DNA of 27,329 bases from DATNBT01 sp964579765 (GTDB taxonomy: Bacteria > Acidobacteriota > Vicinamibacteria > Vicinamibacterales > CAVVIG01), in assembly GCA_964579765.1 (NCBI GenBank), contig CAZOIK010000133.1, positions 1 through 27,329 of the forward strand, given 5' to 3'. The position numbers and the translations under genes were made by a program. Positions 15,065 to 22,288 of the stretch are shown in pieces. Each line of letters opens with the position of its first letter. Position 1 is the first letter of the stretch. Below the pieces are notes generated by a model, which had not been told where the DNA came from, ran no database searches, and saw only the letters and a list, made by a program, of their open reading frames with translations.

Positions 15065-16768
15065 ATGCGTAATCGTCGTGGACGGGAAAGGTGTGTCTTC
15101 GGGGCTGTCGTTGCCCTGGTCGTGCTCGCGGGCGTCGTGGCGCCCGGGGCGCTCGGCCAGGAGCAGACGGCCACACTCAAGCCGATCACCGAACAGGATC
15201 TGCTCGGCGGGCTCAAGGACCCGACCCGTTGGCTGACGTTCGGCGGCGACTACGGCAACCAGCGCTACAGCCCGCTCAGGCAGATCACGCCGAAGAACGT
15301 GAATCGCCTCGTGCCGCAGTGGATGTTCCAGACCGAGACGACGGTGCCCGGCCGCGGCTTCGAGGCGATGCCGCTCGTGGCTGACGGCGTGATGTACGTC
15401 AGCGGCACCAACAACGGCGTGTGGGCGCTCGACGAGCATACGGGCCGCATGCTGTGGCGCTACAGGCGGACGTTTCCGAAGGTGATGCGCGTGTGCTGCG
15501 GCGCCGTCAACCGCGGCCTGGCGATTCTTGGCGACCGCCTGTACATGGGCACACTCGACGCGCACCTCGTTGCGCTGGATCGCGCCACGGGCAAGGTGGT
15601 GTGGGACGTGCCTGTCGAAGAGCCGACGCACGGGTTCTCGATCGACGGTGCGCCGATTGTCGCCAACGGCAAGGTCATCATCGGGATCGCTGGCGGCGAC
15701 TACAACACGCGCGGCTTCCTCGACGCCTACGACGTGGAGACCGGCGCGCGCGCCTGGCGGCTCTACACGATTCCCGCGGCGGGCGAGCCGGGGAGCGAGA
15801 CGTGGCCCAACGCCGACGCCGCGTCGTGGGGCGGCGGCGCGACGTGGGTCACCGGCGCGTACGATCCAGAACTCAACCTTGTGTACGTCGGGACCGGCAA
15901 CCCGAATCCGAACTTCTTCGGCGACGACCGCAAGGGCGACGATCTCTACACCTGCTCGCTCCTGGCCATCGACGTCGCGACAGGGAAGCTGAAGTGGCAT
16001 TACCAGTTCACGCCGCACGACACTCACGACTGGGATTCGACCGAAGTGCCGATCCTCGGCAGCGTGAAGATCGACGGCCGCGATCGCAAGGTCGTGATGC
16101 TCGCCAACCGCAACGGGTTCTTCTACACGCTGGATCGCGAGACGGGGAAGCTGCTCGTCGCGAAGCCGTTCACGACCAACGCGACGAACTGGGCGAAGGA
16201 GATCGGATCCGACGGCCGTCCCGTCGTTGTCGACGAGCTCGGCACCGACGACAAGTGCCTGCCAGACTTTCGGGGAGGCACGAACTTTCAGCCGCCGGCC
16301 TTCAACCCGGAGCGGCGGCTGTTCTTCGTCACCGCGCGTGAGACCTGCGTCGTGTACACGCCTCGAAAACCGGAGAAGATCCTGCCTGGCGGGTTTTCGC
16401 CGAGCGGGAGCGTTCGCCACGTCAAGGATCGCGAGCAGTACGGCGCCCTCCGCGCGATTAATCCGGCCACCGGGAAGATCACGTGGGAGCACCGCTACCC
16501 CGGCTATCCGTCTACGGTTACGCTCGATCTGACCGGCGGCGTGACGACGACCGCGAGCGGACTCGTGTTCACGGGCGATAACGAAGGGTATCTGAACGCC
16601 TTTGACGCCGACAGCGGAGCGCTCCTCTGGCGCTACCAGACGGGCGCACCGGTCTGGGGCGCGGCGCCGGTCACCTACATGCTCGACGGCCGGCAGCACG
16701 TCGCCGTCGCATCAGGGATTGCGATCATCACATTCGCCCTGCCGCCATCCGGTGCCAGCGCGCGTTGA
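15065..16768 (+). CDS. PQQ-dependent alcohol dehydrogenase-type quinoprotein
   Basis: A 567-residue periplasmic dehydrogenase with a signal peptide ending near GALG (about residue 31) and GAGGA at 15050-15055 as ribosome-binding site. The eight-bladed propeller contains many W-motif docking repeats (ALDEHTGRMLWRY, ALDRATGKVVWDV, AIDVATGKLKWHYQ). The adjacent-cysteine disulfide C144-C145 (RVCCG) and the active-site segment PHDTHDWDSTEVP, with catalytic Asp324 by alignment to WD in methanol dehydrogenases, are present. N279 (GTGNPNPN) fits a metal ligand. The residue two after the catalytic Asp is Thr, not the Asp typical of lanthanide enzymes, so a calcium-type centre is likelier. The position equivalent to the metal-binding Glu (GAExGxRG) appears to be Asp212 in GGDYNTRG. 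No fused cytochrome domain is present; the upstream CxxCH protein could accept electrons. No PQQ biosynthesis gene is in the window. Substrate is probably an alcohol or sugar alcohol. Confidence 0.92.
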   Translation: MRNRRGRERCVFGAVVALVVLAGVVAPGALGQEQTATLKPITEQDLLGGLKDPTRWLTFGGDYGNQRYSPLRQITPKNVNRLVPQWMFQTETTVPGRGFEAMPLVADGVMYVSGTNNGVWALDEHTGRMLWRYRRTFPKVMRVCCGAVNRGLAILGDRLYMGTLDAHLVALDRATGKVVWDVPVEEPTHGFSIDGAPIVANGKVIIGIAGGDYNTRGFLDAYDVETGARAWRLYTIPAAGEPGSETWPNADAASWGGGATWVTGAYDPELNLVYVGTGNPNPNFFGDDRKGDDLYTCSLLAIDVATGKLKWHYQFTPHDTHDWDSTEVPILGSVKIDGRDRKVVMLANRNGFFYTLDRETGKLLVAKPFTTNATNWAKEIGSDGRPVVVDELGTDDKCLPDFRGGTNFQPPAFNPERRLFFVTARETCVVYTPRKPEKILPGGFSPSGSVRHVKDREQYGALRAINPATGKITWEHRYPGYPSTVTLDLTGGVTTTASGLVFTGDNEGYLNAFDADSGALLWRYQTGAPVWGAAPVTYMLDGRQHVAVASGIAIITFALPPSGASAR

Positions 16769-16773
16769 GGGTC

Positions 16774-16971
16774 ATGACAGACAATCTGCGTGAGATCGAG
16801 GAGCAGCATTCCCAACCGCCTCCGTGCATCTTCTGCGATTACGAAGCGACGATAGACGTGACGCCTGAAGGTGCGCTGACGCTCGAGCGCCACTACGAGT
16901 GCCCTAACTGCCAGCGGCGCTTCGCGATCCTCTTCCGCCCGTCTCCGCAGAGCAGATCCGACGTGCACTAG
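16774..16971 (+). CDS. Small zinc-ribbon protein
   Basis: A 65-residue cytoplasmic-looking protein starting five bases after the quinoprotein stop, with GAGG at 16767-16770 close upstream. It contains two CxxC pairs, CIFC and CPNC, separated by about 23 residues that include alternating beta-strand-like sequence (ATIDVTPEGALTLERHYE). This is the layout of a zinc ribbon that binds one Zn. No further domain, signal peptide or membrane segment is seen. It closes the seven-gene run and could be a small regulator or adaptor, but no function can be assigned. Coding character and the tight spacing support it as a real gene. Confidence 0.65.
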   Translation: MTDNLREIEEQHSQPPPCIFCDYEATIDVTPEGALTLERHYECPNCQRRFAILFRPSPQSRSDVH

Positions 16972-17032
16972 TTTCAGGCACACGTCGGTCATCGGCTCGT
17001 CGCGGATCGACGTGGAGTGTCGGTCACGAGCC
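16972..17032. terminator. Possible bidirectional stem between convergent genes
   Basis: GGCTCGT (16994-17000) and ACGAGCC (17026-17032) can pair as a 7-bp stem with a 25-base loop between the end of the long operon and the convergent SnoaL-like gene, overlapping the latter's stop. No U-tract follows, so intrinsic termination is uncertain. Confidence 0.25.
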
Positions 17033-17422
17033 CGCTTTCGAGCGAATCATCGTCCGCGACTTGAACCGCCAGCCCTGCGCCGTTTTCACGAAGCGATCTT
17101 CATAGCGTCCGCCGAGGAACACGGAGCTGGGCTGTCCGTCCTCTCCCACGTCGATCATGAGAAGGTACTGCGTGCCGGTGGCGCCGTCGGCTGACGGCGA
17201 GATGACGGCGTGCATCGGAAAATGGCGCACGAATTGCGGGCCGTGCGGTTCGGCCATCGCGAGCTTCGCCAGGTTGTCCCGTCCCGTGACGTTGAACGCC
17301 GTCCCGTCCTCGGTGAAGAGATCCGCGTACATGTACCCGTCGTCTGCGCCCGTGTCGAGCGCGTACGCGTACTTCGCCAGCAGCTGCTGGATCTCGATGT
17401 GGTCGGCAGGCGTCAGCGTCAT
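17024..17422 (-). CDS. SnoaL-like (NTF2-fold) protein
   Basis: A 132-residue protein of the NTF2/SnoaL-like superfamily, recognised by its N-terminal helices (ADHIEIQQLLAKYAYALDTGADDGYMYADLFTEDGTAFN), the middle strands (HFPMHAVISPSADGATGTQYLLMIDV), and the final strands (GGRYEDRFVKTAQGWRFKSRTM). Members of this SnoaL_4-type group include cyclases, isomerases and dehydratases acting on small ring compounds, but many are uncharacterised. The start at 17422 (MTLTPADH) is preferred because it begins just before the first conserved helix and leaves a 76-base gap to the divergent gene. ATGs at 17497 and 17494 would add 24-25 low-complexity residues and abut the neighbour's start. No strong ribosome-binding site is seen for either. 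The enzyme's substrate is unknown. Confidence 0.8.
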   Translation of the reverse strand: MTLTPADHIEIQQLLAKYAYALDTGADDGYMYADLFTEDGTAFNVTGRDNLAKLAMAEPHGPQFVRHFPMHAVISPSADGATGTQYLLMIDVGEDGQPSSVFLGGRYEDRFVKTAQGWRFKSRTMIRSKAGS

Positions 17423-17498
17423 CGTATCGGCTTTCGACGTGGCGGTCGTTGCGTTCTGGTGAGCGCCTGGATCAACATGTCGCTCGCTGGGCATCATA

Positions 17499-19178
17499 AT
17501 GTCATTTCAGCCGCACGTTGAACTGCTCCAATTCTTCCTCGCCCGTCGCGACGACATCGTCGAGCGGATTCAGGACGCGCTGAACGCGCAACGAAAGCCG
17601 GTCGAGGATCTGCAGGACCACGCTCTCCTGTCGCGTCGGTTCGAGGACTGCTGCTTCACACTGCCCGGGCTGACTCACGACCAATCGCGCCTGAGAGGGC
17701 AACTGGACGAGGCGCACCGGGCGAGTGGATTCAAGCCGCGCGAGCTGCCTGGGCTCTACAACGGCCTCGCGGATCCGGCGGAGATGATGACGCGCGCGTT
17801 TCACCTCTGGCGACTCACGCGCTGGCCGGGCCGCGGCGGCCGCGTCCACTACGCGCACACGCTGTTCAACCTCTATGTGATCCGGTGCCTCGAGCTGTTG
17901 AGCCTGCGCCTGTGGGACGACGGATCGAGCAGCACCGCCGCCCGGCTCTCGCAACTGCAAGGCGTGCTCGACGCGCTCTGGACGAGCACGCCCGCAGAGC
18001 AGCCCGTGCTCGTGCGCGATGCGCGATGGCTGGTCCCGCTGGCGCAGAGCCCGGCGACCGACGATCTGGGCGCGTATTTCGACATGGCGGAGAAGATTGC
18101 GGCCAGCTTCCCGCCCCTGGACCGCCTCGAGATCCACAAGGCCGGCGTGCACATGACCGGCGGGCACCTGCGCTCGCAGATTCGCTACTACGCGACGAAG
18201 AAGGCGGTGTCGTTCGACGACGCGAGCGTGACGCTCGTCACACGCACGTCGAACGCGCTCGATTTCGCGCTGCTGATTCAGGATCTGGTGCCGCTGCTCG
18301 AGGCGTACGAGGAGGCGTGCAACAGCGCGGATGCGCGGAGGCGGATCGATCTGGCGGGGGCCGTCTGCCAGGGCCTGTCACCGGATCCGGAGTTGTTTCT
18401 GAATCGTCTCGATCTGCTCGGCGCCTACAGCATGGTCGAGCATCTCTTCGTCACGACCGATCCCGCCGGGCAGGTGGTCTATACGCCGGCCGGGCAGCGG
18501 CACGTGCGGCTGTTGCAGGAGTACCAGTCGCGAATCGCGCGCACGGCACGGCCGCTGCACGAGGATTGTCCGCGCTTCCGGCCGGCGGCCGGCGCGTATT
18601 CTCCGTACGGCGTGCTGTACGGATTTTCGTCGCATCTGCTGGAACACATGGTGCTGAAAGCGCTGCAGCCGGACGCCGTCACGCGGTTCAGTCTGGAAGA
18701 TGTCTTTGTCGATGGGGACGCCGGCGCCGACAGGCTGGCCTGGGTCACCGGCTGGCGGAAGCTGCCGCACGTCACGAAGGAGGTCGAAGCGCTGTTCGAG
18801 TACCCGCAGCAGTTCGCCGAAGACGTGTTCGCGCGGATCGAGCAGGCGCTGCGCCGGCGCGTCTCCGGCGAGACGCCGCAGACAGGTCGCCTGCACGTGG
18901 TGCCTGCGGAGATCGCGGATCTGCCGCCTCAGTACATCGCGTCGTCGGACAGGCAGCTCGTGGCCGCCGGCAAGGCGGAGTATCGCGACGAGCCGCAGAT
19001 CTCGAGCGATCGACGAGAAGGCAGATGCGTCGTCAGCTACAAGACCCCCGGCGGATCGGTCGCCATCTCGAAGGCCATGCTCACGGAAGTGCTGGGCGCA
19101 GGCCGCGACGCGAACGTCGCGCTGCCCCCGGCGGCCGCGGAAGCGCTGGCGTTGATGTGCCCGCGCCTCGTCATGTAG
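17499..19178 (+). CDS. Uncharacterised 559-residue soluble protein
   Basis: A long open frame with strong coding character, on the opposite strand from its neighbours. I do not recognise the family. No signal peptide or membrane segment is evident. The protein looks mostly helical in its first 350 residues (LLQFFLARRDDIVERIQDAL at the start; later LHTF-type segments such as AYSMVEHLFVTT) and mixed alpha/beta near the end (GRCVVSYKTPGGSVAISKAMLTEVL). Scattered possible metal or catalytic residues include H213 and H218 in IHKAGVHMTGGH and two Cys in EDCCF, but no recognised motif. The ATG at 17499 gives the longest sensible frame; no ribosome-binding site stands out. The TAG stop lies in a palindromic element shared with the convergent gene. 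It is transcribed alone, so context gives no hint of function. Confidence 0.8.
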   Translation: MSFQPHVELLQFFLARRDDIVERIQDALNAQRKPVEDLQDHALLSRRFEDCCFTLPGLTHDQSRLRGQLDEAHRASGFKPRELPGLYNGLADPAEMMTRAFHLWRLTRWPGRGGRVHYAHTLFNLYVIRCLELLSLRLWDDGSSSTAARLSQLQGVLDALWTSTPAEQPVLVRDARWLVPLAQSPATDDLGAYFDMAEKIAASFPPLDRLEIHKAGVHMTGGHLRSQIRYYATKKAVSFDDASVTLVTRTSNALDFALLIQDLVPLLEAYEEACNSADARRRIDLAGAVCQGLSPDPELFLNRLDLLGAYSMVEHLFVTTDPAGQVVYTPAGQRHVRLLQEYQSRIARTARPLHEDCPRFRPAAGAYSPYGVLYGFSSHLLEHMVLKALQPDAVTRFSLEDVFVDGDAGADRLAWVTGWRKLPHVTKEVEALFEYPQQFAEDVFARIEQALRRRVSGETPQTGRLHVVPAEIADLPPQYIASSDRQLVAAGKAEYRDEPQISSDRREGRCVVSYKTPGGSVAISKAMLTEVLGAGRDANVALPPAAAEALALMCPRLVM

Positions 19179-19201
19179 CGCAGGCCTTCAGGCCCGCACT
19201 A
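19176..19201. repeat. Palindromic extragenic element containing both stop codons of convergent genes
   Basis: Two 12-base arms, TAGCGCAGGCCT (19176-19187) and AGGCCCGCACTA (19190-19201), pair at 10 of 12 positions around a two-base TC loop. The left end is the TAG stop of the plus-strand gene and the right end is the TAG stop of the minus-strand gene. It can act as a transcript-end hairpin in both directions. The related half TAGTGC-N-GGCCTTC recurs at 26790 and 26873, so it looks like a member of a REP-type family. Confidence 0.65.
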
Positions 19202-20044
19202 CTTGGTGCGCGAGCGCTGCAGGCGCTCGTAGTCTTTCTCGCCCTCGAGGCAGAACTCGTCCACGAGCTCGGTGTCGGGCTCGAGCTCCTCGTGCAGCAT
19301 GACCGTGAACGCCTTCGTGTAGTTCTTCGGGTCGTCGATCGTCAGCTCGATGTCCATCGTCCCGAAGGTGAGGCGGTGGAACTTCTCGGTCATCTTCGTC
19401 GCGTCGCTCATCGGGCTGCCCCACGTGTCGGCCCAGAGGTTGTCGCGGAAGCCGCGCGTCTCGACGACGAGCGTGTCGCCCTCCCAGTGGCCGACGGAGT
19501 AGCCGTTCCACGCCGGCGTGGGATCGTCGGGGAACGAGCGGCCGTCGGTGAAGATCTGCCGGTACATCGCGTTGACTTCGTACATCAGCGCGAGCTGGTA
19601 CTTCGACTGGATGATCTTCGTCATGTGCGGCAGCGTCCACGCGCGCGGCGGGTTGTCGGGCAGACACCGCACGTGCGGGTCGTCCACGCTCAACACCGCG
19701 TGGCGCTCCTGCATGAGCTTGGCGGCCTCGGGCTTGTAGGGCAGCATGCCGCCGGGGAGATCGCGGCCGAGGTTGCCGGCGGTCGGCGAGCCGCCGATCT
19801 CGATGCCGCAGGGAATCGTCTCGCCCTTGCTGTCGGTGCAGTGCCGCCGCTGCGCGGCATGCCAGAGGCCGGAGAGATCCGGATGGCCGTCTTCGGCCTT
19901 CGGCACCGGCGCCGTCAGATTCGGCTTGCCGTCCGGCGTCCTCGGTATGCCGGGCGTGCGCTGGTGGAACCACTGCCCGAACCCGATCGCGGGCGCGCCA
20001 ACCATCGCCGCGAACACACCGACGACTAGAGCAACACGTCGCAT
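19199..20044 (-). CDS. Secreted acidobacterial protein of the 'PDLSGLW' type
   Basis: A 281-residue exported protein: a signal peptide of about 24 residues (MRR, hydrophobic core, GFGQ), then PRTPDGKPNLTAPVPKAEDGHPDLSGLWHAAQ, a segment recurring in a large uncharacterised family of Acidobacteriota and some Proteobacteria. Later landmarks are a conserved Cys in HVRCLPDNPPRAW, a strand-rich region YEVNAMYRQIFTDGRSFPDDPTPAWNGYSVGHWEGDTLVVETRGF, and a C-terminal FCLEGEKDYERL. Four Cys in the mature part (HCTDSKGETIPCG, RCLP, FCLE) could form two disulfides. Function is unknown; the beta-rich middle suggests ligand binding. It is transcribed alone, with its start in the 121-base gap to the radical SAM gene. 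Confidence 0.82.
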   Translation of the reverse strand: MRRVALVVGVFAAMVGAPAIGFGQWFHQRTPGIPRTPDGKPNLTAPVPKAEDGHPDLSGLWHAAQRRHCTDSKGETIPCGIEIGGSPTAGNLGRDLPGGMLPYKPEAAKLMQERHAVLSVDDPHVRCLPDNPPRAWTLPHMTKIIQSKYQLALMYEVNAMYRQIFTDGRSFPDDPTPAWNGYSVGHWEGDTLVVETRGFRDNLWADTWGSPMSDATKMTEKFHRLTFGTMDIELTIDDPKNYTKAFTVMLHEELEPDTELVDEFCLEGEKDYERLQRSRTK

Positions 20045-20086
20045 ACTCCTCTGCCTCCGTCGCGCCCGCTCGCGCGGCGCTGGCGC

Positions 20087-20147
20087 ATACTACCGCACTT
20101 CCAGAAGAGCGCGGCGGCCGAGTGATCTACCACTTCCGGGGTAGTAG
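20087..20147. promoter_or_regulatory. Repeated and inverted CTACC motifs between divergent genes
   Basis: The gap between the secreted-protein gene and the radical SAM gene holds ACTACCGCACTTCCA (20089-20103) and CTACCACTTCCGG (20127-20139), a direct repeat differing by a small insertion. The second copy also forms an inverted repeat with GGTAG at 20140-20144 (CTACC-N8-GGTAG). Such symmetry suggests an operator for one or both genes. Possible -10 boxes (TAGTAT on minus near 20092-20087; TAGGAT on plus at 20145-20150) are 4/6 matches only. No regulator gene is nearby. Confidence 0.35.
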
Positions 20148-20165
20148 GATGGTTCGGTTTCGACG

Positions 20166-21641
20166 ATGAGAGTCTGCCTCGCGCTGCAGCACGTTGACGA
20201 CCTGTTCACGCCCCTGCAGCTGACGTGTCTGAAGGCGGCGCTCGTCGATCTCGGCGGATGGGCCGAGGCCGACGTGCCGATCGTCGAGTTCTCCGCGCGC
20301 GCGACCGTCGATGCGATGGTCGAACGCCTCCTCGCGCTCGACGCCGACGTCCTCGCGCTGTCGTGCTACGTGTGGAACGTCACCGCGCTCTTCGCCGTCG
20401 GACGGCGCGTCAAGGCCGCCCGGCCGAACGTGCGCGTCGTGCTCGGCGGGCCGGAAGTCGGGCCGCTCGCGGAGACGGTCGTCCGCGAGCAGCCGTGGGT
20501 GGACGTCGTCGTGAAGAACGAGGGCGAGATGCCGATGGTCGAACTCGCCGATCGCTGGCGCCGCGGCGCGCCGATCGACGACGTGCCGGGCATCGTCGCG
20601 CGCTCGGGCGATCGTGTCGTGGACACCGGCCCGGAGCGATTCGTCCGCAACCTCGGCGACCTGCCCTCGCCGCACCGCGACTTCGTGTCGTATGCCGGGA
20701 AGTACGCCTGCGTCGAGACGCAGCGCGGCTGCGTCTACGAGTGCAACTTCTGCTTCTTCAACAAGGACCTGCCGATCCGGAACCGCCGGCTCGAGGTCGA
20801 TCGCGTCGATCGCGAGATCAAGTACCTGCTCGACCAGGACATCCGGTGCCTCTATTTCATGGACCCGATCTTCAACCTCAACGTGAAGCGGGCCAAGGAG
20901 ATCTGCCGGCTGATCGTCGAGCACAACCACCGCGGCGTGGTGTGCCACGCCGAGTTGTGGGCCGAGTTCATGGACGAGGAGCTGGCCGCGCTGATGAAGG
21001 CCGCGCATTTCGAGTTCGTGGAAGTCGGGCTGCAGAGCACGAACCCCACGGCGCTCGCGGCCGTCGATCGGCGGCTGCGGATGGCGCCCTTTCTGCTCGG
21101 CGTCGATCACCTCACGCGCGCGGGCATCGAGTACGAGCTGCACCTCATCTTCGGCCTGCCGGGCGACACGCTCGACACGTTCCGCCGCTCGCTCGACTTC
21201 GCCGCCACGCTCAACCCGCCGACGCTGTCCGTCTTCGACCTGCGCGTCCTGCCGGGGACCGACTTGTGGACCAAGTCGGACGAGTTCGGCATCACGTTCG
21301 ACCGGGAGCCGCCGCATCGCGTGATCGCGACGCCGACGTTCACGTCGGCCGACGTCGAGTACGGGCGCCGCATGGCGAGGTCGGCTGAATCGCTGTGGCG
21401 GTCGCGGGCCGTTCGCGTGCTGAGGAAAGAACCCGCCGCGCGGCTCTCGGCCATCGCGGAAGGCTGGATGCGATGGTCCGACGCGCACGGCGGCGACGTC
21501 GAGGATCTGACCATGCTGCCGGAGTATCTGTCGGAGTTCTGCGGCAGCCGCGACATCCCGCCGGGCTTCTACGCCGGCATGGCGTCGGTCGAACTGCAGC
21601 GTCCGGCGTTCGCGCGAGCCGACGCGGCCGCGCAGGGGTGA
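20166..21641 (+). CDS. B12-binding radical SAM protein
   Basis: A 491-residue radical SAM enzyme. Residues about 1-150 form a cobalamin-binding Rossmann-like domain (DADVLALSCYVWNV, then RPNVRVVLGGPEVGP, then VDVVVKNEGEMPMVELAD), the usual N-terminal partner in this class. The DxHxxG cobalamin-His motif is not evident, as in many members that bind B12 base-off without it. The radical SAM core begins with the cluster-binding C189-x3-C193-x2-C196 (RGCVYECNFC), then the GGP-like and barrel segments IRCLYFMDPIFNLNVKRA, FVEVGLQSTNPTAL and YELHLIFGLPGDTLDTFRRSLDF. A C-terminal region of about 120 residues is family-specific. Members methylate unreactive carbons or rearrange cyclic compounds (hopanoid, antibiotic and cofactor pathways). 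No associated pathway genes lie nearby, so the substrate is unknown. Confidence 0.9.
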   Translation: MRVCLALQHVDDLFTPLQLTCLKAALVDLGGWAEADVPIVEFSARATVDAMVERLLALDADVLALSCYVWNVTALFAVGRRVKAARPNVRVVLGGPEVGPLAETVVREQPWVDVVVKNEGEMPMVELADRWRRGAPIDDVPGIVARSGDRVVDTGPERFVRNLGDLPSPHRDFVSYAGKYACVETQRGCVYECNFCFFNKDLPIRNRRLEVDRVDREIKYLLDQDIRCLYFMDPIFNLNVKRAKEICRLIVEHNHRGVVCHAELWAEFMDEELAALMKAAHFEFVEVGLQSTNPTALAAVDRRLRMAPFLLGVDHLTRAGIEYELHLIFGLPGDTLDTFRRSLDFAATLNPPTLSVFDLRVLPGTDLWTKSDEFGITFDREPPHRVIATPTFTSADVEYGRRMARSAESLWRSRAVRVLRKEPAARLSAIAEGWMRWSDAHGGDVEDLTMLPEYLSEFCGSRDIPPGFYAGMASVELQRPAFARADAAAQG

Positions 21642-21900
21642 GGCTGGCCGCGGGCTGCCGGACGCGAACGCGCCGGCAGTCGGGCTCTGCTCGCTGTCCT
21701 GACGCTCCGCACGACGAGTAGGTGCTGACGCGAGCGACATCCGTCCCGCGGCAAGCGCCGCCGATGGTGATGCGATCGCCGTGGATCGCGATTACGGAAC
21801 TCGTCGTGCCCGGCGTCGCGCCGCCCGACATGCGTGCGATGGCGTGTCGGCGCGTCGCGACGGCATCCGCTGCCAGCCTCACCCCTGCGCGGCCTCGGTG

Positions 21901-22166
21901 ACTGCGGCGGCCGGTATCGGTCGCAGCGAGCCGTCACGCCGCGGCCGGAGCTCGATCGCAGCAACTGCCGGCCGCAGGTCCTCGGCGCGGCGCGCTCTTC
22001 GACCGCGATCCGTGGCATTCGAATCAGCTCAGCCGGTGCATGCCGCGACGTGGATGTCGTTGATCGCAGCAACTGCGCGCCGCGGGAGCGGCAGGGTACG
22101 GACCGGAGGACGGCAGTTCCGGCGCGGCGCGTCCGGATCGCAGCGAGCGATACCGGACGCCGCAGT
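21901..22166. repeat. 29-base imperfect inverted repeats enclosing about 208 bases
   Basis: The arm at 21901-21929 begins ACTGCGGCG and contains CCGGTATCG; the complement of 22138-22166 matches it at 26 of 29 positions. Between the arms lies the direct repeat GATCGCAGCAACTGC (21954-21968 and 22062-22076). The size and ends recall a small non-autonomous element, but no target-site duplication was recognised. Confidence 0.4.
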
Positions 22167-22177
22167 CCTCACGGGCC

Positions 22178-22218
22178 GCGGACCTGAAAGGTCGTCCGCC
22201 GCGGACCTGAAGGTCCGC
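22178..22218. repeat. Two adjacent small palindromes (GCGGACCT/AGGTCCGC)
   Basis: The copy at 22201-22218 is perfect: GCGGACCT, GA loop, AGGTCCGC. The neighbouring copy at 22178-22199 has the same arms with two small insertions. Read on the minus strand, GTGCGGACCTTCAGGTCCGC resembles the gene-end palindrome at 19176-19201, so these probably belong to one extragenic repeat family. Confidence 0.55.
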
Positions 22219-22248
22219 ACGACACGTCGTCTGCCGCGCGGCGTCTCG

Positions 22249-22254
22249 TATAAT
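22249..22254 (+). promoter_or_regulatory. Consensus -10 box upstream of the RND pump gene
   Basis: A perfect TATAAT in an otherwise very GC-rich stretch, 35 bases before the RND ATG. No convincing -35 hexamer lies 16-18 bases upstream; the bases there are GTCGTC. The predicted leader is about 28 bases. Confidence 0.45.
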
Positions 22255-22288
22255 CGCGGCGTCGTCCTGCGGGGCGCATCAACGATTT

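Larger units (their letters stand above)
21642..22288. other. Gene-free stretch with inverted repeats and small palindromes
   Basis: About 650 bases without a credible gene: open frames here are Arg/Ser/Pro-rich and lack family signatures or starts with ribosome-binding sites. It contains a 29-base inverted repeat pair (21901-21929 and 22138-22166, 26 of 29 matching), a 15-base direct repeat GATCGCAGCAACTGC at 21954 and 22062, two palindromes at 22178-22218, and a promoter-like TATAAT at the right end. It may be the relic of a lost gene or of a small mobile element. Confidence 0.5.

Noticed and set aside
16020..16060. Lanthanide-type (XoxF-like) quinoprotein
   Set aside because: The residue two positions after the presumed catalytic Asp is Thr, not the Asp that marks lanthanide enzymes.
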